Assembly (NCBI RefSeq): GCF_010727945.1
Contig: NZ_AP022569.1
Coordinates: 124,001 to 188,000 of the forward strand
Reading direction: 5' to 3'
From: Mycobacterium cookii
GTDB taxonomy: Bacteria; Actinomycetota; Actinomycetes; Mycobacteriales; Mycobacteriaceae
DNA: 64,000 bases
Of the stretch, positions 51,949 through 60,863 are shown one piece after another; position 1 is the stretch's first letter, and each line of letters starts with the position of its first letter. The notes below the pieces were generated by a model. The model saw only the letters and a program-made list of their open reading frames with translations, was not told where the DNA came from and made no database searches. The position numbers and the translations under genes are program-made.

Positions 51949-52593
51949 ATGCGAGTAGTGGTCGCCGATGACGACGTGTTGCTTCGGGAGGGTTTGGCTA
52001 GCCTGTTAGAGCGCTCGGGTTTCGACGTCGTGGGGCAGGCCGGCGACGCCAACCAGCTGCTTGCGTTGACCCGGGAGAAGACTCCCGACTTGGTGGTCGC
52101 CGACATTCGGATGCCGCCGACCCATACCACCGAGGGACTCGATGCGGCGCGAACGATCCGCGAGGAGCTGCCCGAGGTTGCCATTTTGGTGCTGTCGGCG
52201 CACGTGGACGTCGAACATGCGATGGAGTTGTTGGCCAGCGGGCGCAGTATCGGTTATCTGCTCAAGGATCGGGTCACCGACGTGGCCGGTTTTATCGACT
52301 CGCTGGAGCGGATCGGCAACGGCGCGTCAGTGGTGGATCCCGCCCTGGTGCAAGAGTTGGTGTCGGCGCGTCGTCGAGATGATCCGCTGGCTGTGCTGAG
52401 CACGCGCGAGCGAGAAGTGCTGGAGCTGATGGCGGAGGGTCGTTCCAATGCTGGTATCGCACAGCGTATTTGGGTCACCGAGGGCACGGTCGAAAAGCAC
52501 GTGCGCAGCATTCTGATGAAGCTGGACCTGCCGGAAACCGGCGACGATCACCGTCGCGTGCTAGCGGTGATCACCTTCCTCGAAGCGCGCTGA
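51949..52593 (+). CDS. NarL/LuxR-family response regulator
   Basis: The protein has 214 aa from ATG 51949. The receiver domain (1-125) has VVADDDVLLREGL, phosphoacceptor Asp in LVVADIRMPP, LVLSAH and the Lys in GYLLKDRVTD. The DNA-binding LuxR-type helix-turn-helix (about 148-205) contains LSTREREVLELMAEGRSNAGIA and GTVEKHVRSILMKL. It would be phosphorylated by a HisKA_3 kinase; the kinase at 44797 belongs to the proper class but is 6 kb away with other genes between. Immediately upstream may be remnants of its own former kinase. Targets are not known. Confidence 0.92.
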   Translation: MRVVVADDDVLLREGLASLLERSGFDVVGQAGDANQLLALTREKTPDLVVADIRMPPTHTTEGLDAARTIREELPEVAILVLSAHVDVEHAMELLASGRSIGYLLKDRVTDVAGFIDSLERIGNGASVVDPALVQELVSARRRDDPLAVLSTREREVLELMAEGRSNAGIAQRIWVTEGTVEKHVRSILMKLDLPETGDDHRRVLAVITFLEAR

Positions 52594-52949
52594 CCTCCCG
52601 AGCGCACTTGACGCTGGGGCAAGGTCCCGGCCGGTGGGCTCGTGTCATGTCCAGCGGCCATAATCCATGCGCGAGTGATCAATTCGTGCCGTAGCGGCGT
52701 TTGCGATCGCACTGCCCGCAGAGTTCATTGCAGCTAGCAGGTATGGCAACACTGCAGCTGTCACCAAGCCGTGATTGGTGTCAGCGTTGACGACTTCGGT
52801 TGATCGCAACGGCAATCTAAATGCCATGGCTACGTGGCCCTCTGCTTCCAGCTGGGTCACAGCTATGCCGAACCGACAACAAGTCTGCTGACAGACACGA
52901 CGGCCAAGACGGTGGCGACAAGCCGCCGCGAACCGAAAGGAAACACACG
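52594..52949. other. Intergenic region upstream of the catabolic operon
   Basis: 356 nt with no supported gene. The promoter of the six-gene operon should be here, but no convincing -35/-10 pair was found. The last bases hold the strong ribosome site GAAAGGAAA of the aldehyde dehydrogenase gene. Confidence 0.4.
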
Positions 52950-54338
52950 ATGGCATACCAGACCGTCAACCCGTTCAACAACGAGTTAGTGGCTACCTTC
53001 GACGACCTGACCGACGCGGAGGCGATGAACCTTCTTGCGCAGGCGCAGAAGACCTTTGAGTCGTGGAGCCAGACCTCGCACGCCGAGCGTGCCGCGGTGT
53101 GCCGGCGAGCCGCAGCCATCCTCACCGAACGGCCCGATGAGTTCGCCCGGCTGCTGACCCTGGAAATGGGCAAGCTCTACAACGAGAGCCTCGGCGAAGT
53201 GGCGCTCAGCGCGGACATCTTCAACTACTACGCAGACAACGCCGAGAAGTTCTTGGCCCCGGAGCGGGTCAACACAGTCAGCGTCAACGACAACGCAATG
53301 CTCGTCAGCGCGCCGCTCGGGGTGATCCTGGGCATCCAGCCGTGGAACTTCCCCCTCTACCAGCTGGCGCGGGTAACGGCTCCCAACCTGATGGTCGGCA
53401 ACGTCGTCATGGTCAAGCATGCGTCCAACGTGCCGCAGGCGGCGGCCGCCTTCGAGCGGCTGCTGCTGGAGGCGGGCGCCCCCGAGGGCGTCTACACCAA
53501 CCTCTTTGCGACCAAGGATCAGATCAACATGCTGATCGACGATGCGCGGGTGCGCGGTGTCTCGCTGACCGGCAGCGAGGGTGCGGGCTCGGTGGTCGCC
53601 GCTCGGGCCGGCAAGAACGTCAAGAAGTCCACCATGGAACTCGGCGGCTCGGACGCGCTGATCGTGTTGGACGACGCCGACGTGGACAAGACCGTCCGCT
53701 GGGCGTTGTGGGGCCGGATGAACAACGGCGGGCAGTGCTGCGTGGCCTCCAAGCGGATCATCGTCGCCGAGGAGATCGCTGACGAGTTCCTGGAGAAGTT
53801 CACGGCCGCACTTGCCGAGCTCAAAGCCGGCGATCCCTTCGACGAGGGCACCACGCTGCCGCCGATGTCCAGTCAGGGCGCTGCCGACGAGTTGAACGAC
53901 AAGATCAAGGCCGCGGTCAGCGCCGGCGCGACGGCCATCGCGCTGGGCGACCCGGTGCCCAGCACGGGCGCGTTCGTGCAGCCGACCATCTTGACCGACC
54001 TCAACCCGGACAACCCCGCCTACTACCAGGAGTTCTTCGGGCCGGTGGCGCTCTTCTTCCGGGCGAGCAGCGAGGACGACGCCGTGCGACTGGCCAACGA
54101 CTCGCACTTCGGGCTCGGCGGTTCGGTGTTCACGCAGGACGCCGAGCGCGGAGTGGAGGTAGCCAAGCGGATCGAGACCGGGATGGTGTTCGTCAACCAC
54201 CCGACCTGGACCAAGCCGGACCTGCCCTTCGGCGGGGTCAAGCTGTCGGGCTACGGACATGAATTGTCCAACATCGGCATCCAGGAGTTCGTCAACAAAA
54301 AGCTCATCAACGTCGTCCCGATCGACGCACCGGCCTGA
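52950..54338 (+). CDS. Aldehyde dehydrogenase, succinate-semialdehyde dehydrogenase type
   Basis: The protein has 462 aa from ATG 52950, with GAAAGGAAA 6 nt upstream; the frame is open further back to 52821 without a ribosome site. It shows IQPWNFPLYQLAR, NAD site residues around VSLTGSEGAGS, the catalytic Glu in MELGGSDALIV and the catalytic Cys in NNGGQCCVASKR. Length and motifs fit the NAD(P)-dependent SSADH (GabD-like) class. It oxidises an aldehyde to an acid. Being first in an operon with a 2-oxo acid decarboxylase, it probably removes the aldehyde produced by that enzyme. Thirty nt separate the two genes. Confidence 0.9.
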   Translation: MAYQTVNPFNNELVATFDDLTDAEAMNLLAQAQKTFESWSQTSHAERAAVCRRAAAILTERPDEFARLLTLEMGKLYNESLGEVALSADIFNYYADNAEKFLAPERVNTVSVNDNAMLVSAPLGVILGIQPWNFPLYQLARVTAPNLMVGNVVMVKHASNVPQAAAAFERLLLEAGAPEGVYTNLFATKDQINMLIDDARVRGVSLTGSEGAGSVVAARAGKNVKKSTMELGGSDALIVLDDADVDKTVRWALWGRMNNGGQCCVASKRIIVAEEIADEFLEKFTAALAELKAGDPFDEGTTLPPMSSQGAADELNDKIKAAVSAGATAIALGDPVPSTGAFVQPTILTDLNPDNPAYYQEFFGPVALFFRASSEDDAVRLANDSHFGLGGSVFTQDAERGVEVAKRIETGMVFVNHPTWTKPDLPFGGVKLSGYGHELSNIGIQEFVNKKLINVVPIDAPA

Positions 54339-54367
54339 TCAGGCCCTGGACCGAAAGGAACAACAAG

Positions 54368-56083
54368 ATGCCTAACTTCACCGTGGGCAAGTATCTCGCG
54401 GCCCGGTTCGAGCAGATCGGACTCAAGCACTACTTCATGGTCCCCGGCGACTACAACCTAGTGCTGCTCGATGAGCTACTGACCAACGAGAACATGCAGC
54501 AGATCGGCTGCTGCAACGAGCTCAACGCCGCTTACGCCGCCGAGGGCTACGCCCGGGTCAACGGCGCGGGCGCCGTGCTGACCACCTACAACGTGGGCGC
54601 GTACTCCGCGCTCAACGGGGTGGCCGGCGCGTACGCCGAACGCCTGCCGGTGATCTTCGTGTCATCGGGCCCGAACACCAATGACCCGGTCGCGAATCAC
54701 ATCATGCACCACACGATGGGCACGCATGACTTCTCCGACCAGTACGAAGTGTGCCGTCAGGTGACGTGCGAAGCGGTGCGCATCCTGCACGCCGACAACG
54801 CGCCGACCCTGATCGATCAGGCGATCAGCACCGCGCTGCGCGAGCGCAAGCCCGTCTACATCGAGATCGCGTGCAACCTGTCGGCCGCGCCGTGCTCCGA
54901 GCCGGCGCCGATCGACACGTTGCTGGCGTCGACGATGCTGTCCTGGCAGCCGACCAACCCACGCGCCCTGACCGCCGCGGTCGACCGGGCCGCCAGACTT
55001 CTGGAGGAGGCGAAAAAGCCGATCCTGCTGGCCGGGGCGCACCTGCGCTCCTATGGAGCGATCGAGGCCTTCCAGGAGCTGGCCGAGGCGCTGGGCTGCG
55101 CGGTGGCGGTCATGCCCAACGCGAAGGGCTTTTTCCCGGAAGACCACCCGCAATACGCCGGGATCTACTGGGGCGAGGTGAGCACCCCGGGGTGCCAGGC
55201 CATCGTTGACTGGGCGGACCTGGTGGTGGCCGGCGGCCCGGTGTTCTCCGACTACACCACGGTCGGCTGGACCGCACAGCCCGCCCCACAACGGTTGATC
55301 AACGCCGAGCCGCAAGTCGTGCGGTTCGCCGGTGCCGAATACACCGGCGTCGCGCTGGCCGATTTCCTGTCCGACCTGGCAAAGAAGGTCCAACACAATG
55401 ACGCCACCCTTCGGCAATACCACCGGCTCAGGGGAGCAGCGCCCGCGCCGGCACGAGCCGCGGCGGCCGACGCCGAGGCCCCGCTGAGCCGCGCCGAGCT
55501 TTGGCGCCAGATCGAGGCGGACCTCGACTCGAAAACCACGCTGCTGGTGGAAACCGGTATCTCCTGGTGGGACGGCATGTACACCCGGCTGCCCGGCGGG
55601 GCACGGTTCGAGATCGAGATGCAATGGGGCTCCATCGGCTGGGCCGTGCCGGCCGCCTTCGGCTACTCGGTCGGACTAGAAGCCGACCGGCGCTTGGTCG
55701 CGGCCATCGGCGACGGATCCTTCCAGCTGACCGCTCAGGAAGTGTCCAACATGATCCGGCACGGCCAAGAGATCCTGATCTACCTGGTCAACAACCGCGG
55801 ATACGTCATCGAGTCGGCGATCCACGACGGCCCGTACAACTACTACAAGAACTGGGATTACGCCGGGCTGATCGACGTCTTCAACGCCGAAGACGGCCAG
55901 GGGCTGGGACTGACCGCCAGCACGCCGGCAGAACTGGCCGACGCGATCGCCAAAGCCCGCGGCCACAAAGGCGGCCCGGTGCTGATCGAATGCCAGGTCC
56001 CCAACGAGGACGCGAGCCCCGAGGTCATCTCCTGGGGTTCCAAAGTCGCCCGTGTCAATGCCCGTCCGCCTCAAAACAGCTAA
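54368..56083 (+). CDS. TPP-dependent 2-oxo acid decarboxylase, pyruvate-decarboxylase type
   Basis: The protein has 571 aa from ATG 54368, after GAAAGGAAC. The three TPP-enzyme domains are complete. Catalytic Glu lies in CCNELNAAYAAEGYAR, the active-site His pair in IMHHTMGTHDF, and the TPP-binding motif GDGSFQLTAQEVSNM with NNRGYVIE. It follows the Zymomonas/Acetobacter pyruvate decarboxylase pattern along the whole chain (for example SFFPE-like GFFPEDHPQYAG, EMQWGSIGWAVPAAFGY, DGPYNYYKNWDYAGL). It decarboxylates a 2-oxo acid to an aldehyde; pyruvate, phenylpyruvate or a ring-cleavage product are possible. True PDC genes are rare in bacteria and unusual in this kind of operon. Confidence 0.88.
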   Translation: MPNFTVGKYLAARFEQIGLKHYFMVPGDYNLVLLDELLTNENMQQIGCCNELNAAYAAEGYARVNGAGAVLTTYNVGAYSALNGVAGAYAERLPVIFVSSGPNTNDPVANHIMHHTMGTHDFSDQYEVCRQVTCEAVRILHADNAPTLIDQAISTALRERKPVYIEIACNLSAAPCSEPAPIDTLLASTMLSWQPTNPRALTAAVDRAARLLEEAKKPILLAGAHLRSYGAIEAFQELAEALGCAVAVMPNAKGFFPEDHPQYAGIYWGEVSTPGCQAIVDWADLVVAGGPVFSDYTTVGWTAQPAPQRLINAEPQVVRFAGAEYTGVALADFLSDLAKKVQHNDATLRQYHRLRGAAPAPARAAAADAEAPLSRAELWRQIEADLDSKTTLLVETGISWWDGMYTRLPGGARFEIEMQWGSIGWAVPAAFGYSVGLEADRRLVAAIGDGSFQLTAQEVSNMIRHGQEILIYLVNNRGYVIESAIHDGPYNYYKNWDYAGLIDVFNAEDGQGLGLTASTPAELADAIAKARGHKGGPVLIECQVPNEDASPEVISWGSKVARVNARPPQNS

Positions 56084-56095
56084 GGAGAAACAGAA

Positions 56096-57232
56096 ATGAC
56101 CGACCAACTCATCGGCGCCCACAACGACCTGCACAGCGAGCAGGGCGCCCGCAAGGGAGAACACCCCGGCCGATTCGCCAACCCGCTCATCAAAGTGCAG
56201 GACGTCATCTGGCTGGAATTCGAAAAGCCCGATCTACTCAAGGCCGAGGCGTTTGCCCAGGCGTTTGGTTTCTCCACGGTGCTGCGCACCAACGATGAGC
56301 TGCACCTGCGCGGCAGCGATGCCGGCGCGCCGTGTGTGCTGATCCGCCGCGGACCGCGCGAGCGGTTCGTTGGACCGGCTTTTGTCGCCGCCGAACAGTC
56401 GGATCTGGTGCGGCTGGCTGATGCGACCGGAGCCACCCTGCGCCCGCTGCCGGAGTCGCTAGGCGGTGTCGCCGTTGATCTTCTCGACCCCAGTGGATTG
56501 TCGGTGCGGGTCGTGTCGGGCACTCATCAGCTCGAGGCGTTGCCAGCCCAGACGCCGCACGTGTTCAACTTCGGCCACGACGTCGTCCGCGCGAACGCCA
56601 CCCAGCGGCCGCCGCGGGTGCCCACCACGGTCCAGCGACTCGGGCACATCGTGGTGCAGACCCCTAAGTACATCGAGGCGCTGAATTGGTACCTCGAGAC
56701 GTTTGGTCTGATCGTCAGCGACTTCTGCTTCTATCCGGGCCAGCGCGAACGCGGCCCGATTATGAGCTTCATCCGCTGCGACCGCGGGTCCACGCCCGCC
56801 GACCACCACACCCTGGCGATGGCGCTGGGGCCGGTGAACCGTTACGTGCACTCGGCGTATCAGGTCGCTGACCTCGACGCGCTGGCCGCCGGCGGCGAGT
56901 ACCTGGGTGACCAAGGGTATTTCCGCTCGTGGGGCATCGGCCGACACATCCAGGGCAGCCAGATCTTCGACTATTGGCGCGACCCCGATGGTTTCTTGGT
57001 CGAGCACTTCGCCGACGGCGACATGTTCGACAACACCCTGGAGCCCGGCTGGGCTCCGTTGGCGGCGTCCGGGCTGTACCAGTGGGGGCCCGCGCCGAGC
57101 AAGGACTTCTTGGGCGTCGGATCACCGCGCGCGACCGCGGCTGAACTTGCCGCGATGGTCGATGCCCTGCGCCACGACAACGAGTTCGACTTGTCCGCTC
57201 TGCGCGGGCTGTTCGCCGTAGCCAATTCCTAA
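56096..57232 (+). CDS. VOC-superfamily extradiol ring-cleavage dioxygenase
   Basis: The protein has 378 aa from ATG 56096, 12 nt after the decarboxylase. Two glyoxalase-like modules are seen; the C-terminal one carries the Fe(II) ligands: His in LGHIVVQT, His in ADHHTLAMAL and Glu in GFLVEHFADGD. The Tyr/His residues around QVADLDAL and RHIQGSQIFDYW fit extradiol dioxygenases of the type I family. It should cleave a catechol-like ring next to the hydroxyls with O2. The neighbours (FAH-fold hydrolase, aromatic monooxygenase) support meta cleavage. Exact ring substrate is not known. Confidence 0.87.
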   Translation: MTDQLIGAHNDLHSEQGARKGEHPGRFANPLIKVQDVIWLEFEKPDLLKAEAFAQAFGFSTVLRTNDELHLRGSDAGAPCVLIRRGPRERFVGPAFVAAEQSDLVRLADATGATLRPLPESLGGVAVDLLDPSGLSVRVVSGTHQLEALPAQTPHVFNFGHDVVRANATQRPPRVPTTVQRLGHIVVQTPKYIEALNWYLETFGLIVSDFCFYPGQRERGPIMSFIRCDRGSTPADHHTLAMALGPVNRYVHSAYQVADLDALAAGGEYLGDQGYFRSWGIGRHIQGSQIFDYWRDPDGFLVEHFADGDMFDNTLEPGWAPLAASGLYQWGPAPSKDFLGVGSPRATAAELAAMVDALRHDNEFDLSALRGLFAVANS

Positions 57233-57269
57233 TTTGCGCACCACCACTCAAAAGAAAGAAGGACCTGTT

Positions 57270-58190
57270 ATGACCGTCTCGATCCTGCGCACCGCCGACG
57301 CGTGGTGGGTGCATACGGACTCGGGTGCCGCCCGCATCAACACCGATGCGGCCACAACTCGAGAGCTACTGGCCGACCGTGCGACCATCGACGCCGCCGC
57401 GGAAAGCACCGATACCGTGCCGGTGGGCAGCCTTGACCTGCTGTCTCCGATCACGACACCGTGCCGCGTGGTGGCTCAGGCCACCAACTTCGCCTCGCAC
57501 GTCAAAGACGTTGGCCGCGACCCGAGTAAGACGCCGCTGACCTTTTTCCGCAAGGCGTCCGGATCGGTCACCGGGCCGTTCGGTGACATCGTCAAGCCCG
57601 ACCACGTCACGCTGCTGGACTACGAGGTGGAGATCGCCCTGGTCGTCGGACGCGAACTTCCGGTGGGCACCGAGGTCACCGAGGCTAACCTGGCCGACTT
57701 CGTGGTCGGCTTGGTGCTCACCAACGACGTCTCGGCGCGCGATGTGCAAATTACCAAGGCACAGTTCTTCGAATCGAAGTCGTATCCAACGTTCACTCCG
57801 GTTGGGCCGGCGCTGGTGCTCGTCGACGCCGAGGAGCTCAAGCGCTTCGGTGACTTGCGCCTGCGGTTGTCCGTGAACGATGAAGTGCGCCAAGACATGG
57901 TGGTCCAGGGCGACATCCTCTTCCCACCCGTGCAGGCACTGCAGGCGCTGGCGAAGTTCCAGAAGGTCGATGCCGGTGACCTTGTGTTGACCGGCACTCC
58001 GGTAGGTACCGCGCTTACCACGCACGGCATCGCACCCAAGGGCGACATGGACCTAGGGGCTTTTTTGTCCGCGCAAGCCGAAAACAATCCCAACTATCTG
58101 CACGACGGTGACGTAATTGAAGCCACCGTCGCAACCGACGACGGCGCCATCAACCTCGGCGTCCAGCGAAATGTGGTGGTGTACAAATGA
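57270..58190 (+). CDS. Fumarylacetoacetate hydrolase family protein (ring-cleavage product hydrolase/hydratase)
   Basis: The protein has 306 aa from ATG 57270, 8 nt after AAGAAGGA. The FAH fold motifs are DYEVEIALVVGREL (metal Glu pair), NDVSARDVQITKAQFF, KSYPTFTPVGPALV and TGTPVGTALT. Members hydrolyse C-C bonds of ring-fission products or hydrate or decarboxylate oxo-dienoates, using Mg2+ or Mn2+. Placed directly after the extradiol dioxygenase, it should process the ring-cleavage product. The stop overlaps the monooxygenase start (ATGA). Which of the possible reactions it performs cannot be told. Confidence 0.88.
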   Translation: MTVSILRTADAWWVHTDSGAARINTDAATTRELLADRATIDAAAESTDTVPVGSLDLLSPITTPCRVVAQATNFASHVKDVGRDPSKTPLTFFRKASGSVTGPFGDIVKPDHVTLLDYEVEIALVVGRELPVGTEVTEANLADFVVGLVLTNDVSARDVQITKAQFFESKSYPTFTPVGPALVLVDAEELKRFGDLRLRLSVNDEVRQDMVVQGDILFPPVQALQALAKFQKVDAGDLVLTGTPVGTALTTHGIAPKGDMDLGAFLSAQAENNPNYLHDGDVIEATVATDDGAINLGVQRNVVVYK

Positions 58191-59779
58191 GCACGCAGAA
58201 AAACGGCGCCCCGGCGTCGGTCCCGGAGTTCGTTCCGGTGGTCATCATCGGTGCCGGCCCGGCCGGCCTTACGGCGGCCACGCTGCTGGGCCAGTACGGC
58301 GTTGACTGCCTGGTGCTCGACCGCCATGAGACCGTCTATCCGCTGCCGCGGGCGGTGCACGCCGACGACGAAGTGCATCGCCTGCTGGCCCGGCTTGGCA
58401 TCGGCGAGGAGTTCGCCGCCCACAGCCGGCCCGCGATGGGCCTTCGGCTGATCGACCCCGACATGCGGGTGCTCGCCGAGATCCCCCGCAGCCCGCAGCC
58501 CAGTGCAACCCACGGGTTCCCGCCGATGAACATGTTCGATCAGCCCGAGTTGGAAACGATGCTGCGCGCCAACCTCAAGCGGTACTCCAACGTCACGCTT
58601 CGGGGCAACGTCGAGGTCACTGCCGTCACCCAGACCCAATCCGACCGGGTCGGTGTGAAATTCCTGGATCGGGTGCGCGGCGGCGAGCAGAGCGTGCAGG
58701 CCCGCTACGTGCTGGGCTGCGACGGCGCCAACAGCCCCACCCGTGCGGCGATCGGCGCGTACATGTACGGGCTTCCGTTCACGCAGGACTGGTTGGTCAT
58801 CGACGTCAACACCGATGCCGAGCTCAACCAGTGGGAGGGCTGCCATCAGCTGTGCAACCCCAAGCGTGCCGGGACCTACATGCGCATTTCAGATACCCGC
58901 TACCGCTGGGAATTCCAGCTGGTCGACGGTGAGACCGCGGCCAACTTCAAGACCATCGCCGACGTCGAGCCGCTGATCCGGCCCTGGTTGGGCGACACGC
59001 CCGCCGACGCGTTGCAGCTGGTACGTATAACCTCCTACACCTTCCGCGCGCAGGTCGCCAACTCCTGGCGTGATCGCAATGTGTTCCTGCTCGGTGACGC
59101 CGCGCACCTGACCCCGCCGTTCGTAGGCCAGGGCATGGCCGCCGGCGTGCGCGACGCGCTGAACTTGACCTGGAAACTGGTCGGCGTACTCGAAAACAGC
59201 CTGCCTGCAAGCGTACTCGAGAGCTACGAGCAGGAGCGCAAGCTGCATGTGGCCGCCATGATTTTGATGGCCGTGTCGGTAGGTGCCGCCATGACCGGCG
59301 GCGGGCGCGCCGGCGATCTGATCCGTCAGGTGGTGTTCCCCCGCATGCACAGCGTGCGGCTGCCTGGCACCCGGGCCAGTGCCGTCGAGGGTGTCACCCC
59401 CGGTCTGCGCAGCTCGGAGCTGGTGATCAAATCCCGCCGACCCGGTGGGCTGGCCGGAACGCTGTGTCCCAACCCGATTTTGGGTGACGGCCGGCGGTTC
59501 GACGAAGTGGTCGGAAACCGGTTCGCGCTGGTCACCTCGTCGTCGCTCACCGAAGAGCTGCGCAACGAGCTCAGCGACCGCGGAGCGGTCCTGGTGCTCG
59601 CTGCTCCCGGTACCGAACTCGACGCGTGGTTACGTAAAGGCCGCGCCGGCGCCGCCATCGTGCGGCCGGACCGCACGGTTATGCAAGCCGGCCCCAGGGT
59701 CGAAGCGCTTTGCCAAGCCGTGCCGGAGTTTCACGGGTACCAAGGCGCCGCTGATCCGATCGTCCACCAGTCCTCATGA
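58187..59779 (+). CDS. FAD-dependent aromatic monooxygenase, MhpA-like
   Basis: The protein has 530 aa from ATG 58187, coupled to the FAH gene by a 4-nt overlap. The FAD site GxGxxG is in VVIIGAGPAGLTAATLLGQYG; GCDGANSPTR is the DG motif; and the GD motif is VFLLGDAAHLTPPFVGQGM. These are features of group A single-component phenol hydroxylases such as 3-(3-hydroxyphenyl)propionate hydroxylase. It adds a hydroxyl to a phenolic ring with NAD(P)H and O2, producing the catechol for the dioxygenase. Length and C-terminal thioredoxin-like extension (about 400-530) fit the family. Confidence 0.9.
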   Translation: MSTQKNGAPASVPEFVPVVIIGAGPAGLTAATLLGQYGVDCLVLDRHETVYPLPRAVHADDEVHRLLARLGIGEEFAAHSRPAMGLRLIDPDMRVLAEIPRSPQPSATHGFPPMNMFDQPELETMLRANLKRYSNVTLRGNVEVTAVTQTQSDRVGVKFLDRVRGGEQSVQARYVLGCDGANSPTRAAIGAYMYGLPFTQDWLVIDVNTDAELNQWEGCHQLCNPKRAGTYMRISDTRYRWEFQLVDGETAANFKTIADVEPLIRPWLGDTPADALQLVRITSYTFRAQVANSWRDRNVFLLGDAAHLTPPFVGQGMAAGVRDALNLTWKLVGVLENSLPASVLESYEQERKLHVAAMILMAVSVGAAMTGGGRAGDLIRQVVFPRMHSVRLPGTRASAVEGVTPGLRSSELVIKSRRPGGLAGTLCPNPILGDGRRFDEVVGNRFALVTSSSLTEELRNELSDRGAVLVLAAPGTELDAWLRKGRAGAAIVRPDRTVMQAGPRVEALCQAVPEFHGYQGAADPIVHQSS

Positions 59780-59806
59780 GGACCTCTCTAGAACAGGAAC
59801 AACGAC

Positions 59807-60418
59807 ATGTCTGATCACAGCGACGCCTTGGGCGGACGTCTGCCGCTGGCAGATCCCGCGGAACTAGATGCGGCGCAACAGGAACTCTTCGACAAGATGA
59901 CGAGCGCCGTGGTCCCGTGGGCCGACGAAACCGGCTTCCGCAGCACCACCGACGACGGGCGATTGATCGGCCCGTTCAACGCTGCGCTGCTCAACCCGGC
60001 AATGACCTCGGCGTCTGCCGCGCTGTTGCTGGGCGAGCGGGACCACACGTCGTTGAGCCCGCGGGTCCGCGAGGTGGTCATCCTCGCCGTCGGTGCCGTT
60101 TGGCAGTCCGAGTACGAGCTGTACGCCCATTCTGCCGCCGCGCGGAAAGTCGGCATATCCGAGGACGCCATCCGGGTGCTTGTTACCGGCGGAATACCCG
60201 GCGACCTCAGTGCGGAGGAGACCACGGCCGCACAGCTAACGCGGGAGTTGTCAACCCGTCATCGTGTCGACGAGACGCTGTACCGAGAAGCCGAAAGGCA
60301 TTTCGGCGTAAAGGGATTGACCGACATGGTGATCCTCATCGGCATCTATCACACGGTGTCCGCGACATTGAACCTGTTCGCCGTGCCCGTTCCGCAGGAG
60401 CAGCCTGCATCAGCGTGA
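59807..60418 (+). CDS. Carboxymuconolactone decarboxylase-like (AhpD-fold) protein without cysteines
   Basis: The protein has 203 aa from ATG 59807, preceded by GAACAGGAACA. The AhpD/CMD fold is visible in TSLSPRVREVVILAVGAVWQS and EYELYAHSAAARKVGIS. The usual redox Cys pair of AhpD (CxxC) is absent, and His in YAHSAAA is kept, which fits CMD-type rather than peroxidase-type members. It is the last gene of the operon. It may act on a ring-derived lactone or oxo acid, but an enzymatic role is not proven for most of these small proteins. Confidence 0.84.
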   Translation: MSDHSDALGGRLPLADPAELDAAQQELFDKMTSAVVPWADETGFRSTTDDGRLIGPFNAALLNPAMTSASAALLLGERDHTSLSPRVREVVILAVGAVWQSEYELYAHSAAARKVGISEDAIRVLVTGGIPGDLSAEETTAAQLTRELSTRHRVDETLYREAERHFGVKGLTDMVILIGIYHTVSATLNLFAVPVPQEQPASA

Positions 60419-60863
60419 CTGCGCCAGCGCAGTTGCGTGTGCCGACACGTAAACCGTTGCGACGAGCCGCGGCTCCCTTTCACAGGGGTTTAAGTCTCGG
60501 CGCAGGTGTCAGCGCGATCCGACACCATTCGCCCATGGCTGACGTGTTTATGGGCACCAAGTTGCTTGCGGATGGCCTAGCGCCGGGACGCGAATTAGCG
60601 GTGCGACAAAGGTATTCCCGCGCAAGGCATCTGCCTGCTGGATGACCGACGCGGGAGATAGGCCCAATTGCCGTGACAGCGCCGGCACAGATTCGGTTGC
60701 GCCGGCCCTCGGCCGGCGTGGCCCGGGGTGCGCAACTCCATAGTCCATACTTAATCTCTGTCTTCTCGTCCACAATGACAAGTGGAAACTCTCGCATGGC
60801 TCGACTCAATGGTTGCGCCGAGCGCTGGGCGCCGACAGCACCGCCGAATACGAGAGAGACAAT
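60419..60863. other. Intergenic region upstream of the GH3 gene
   Basis: 445 nt with no supported gene. A minus-strand frame (60548-60781) contains a helix-turn-helix-like stretch (ALSRQLGLSPASV) that may be a relic of a regulator, but the rest is not similar to any family. No clear terminator or promoter was found. Confidence 0.35.

Noticed and set aside
52821..52949. Upstream extension of the aldehyde dehydrogenase frame
   Set aside because: Strong ribosome site and the family N-terminus both fix the start at 52950.
60548..60781. Minus-strand frame with a helix-turn-helix-like piece
   Set aside because: Only about 13 residues look like a regulator; rest is unlike any family, so not called a gene.
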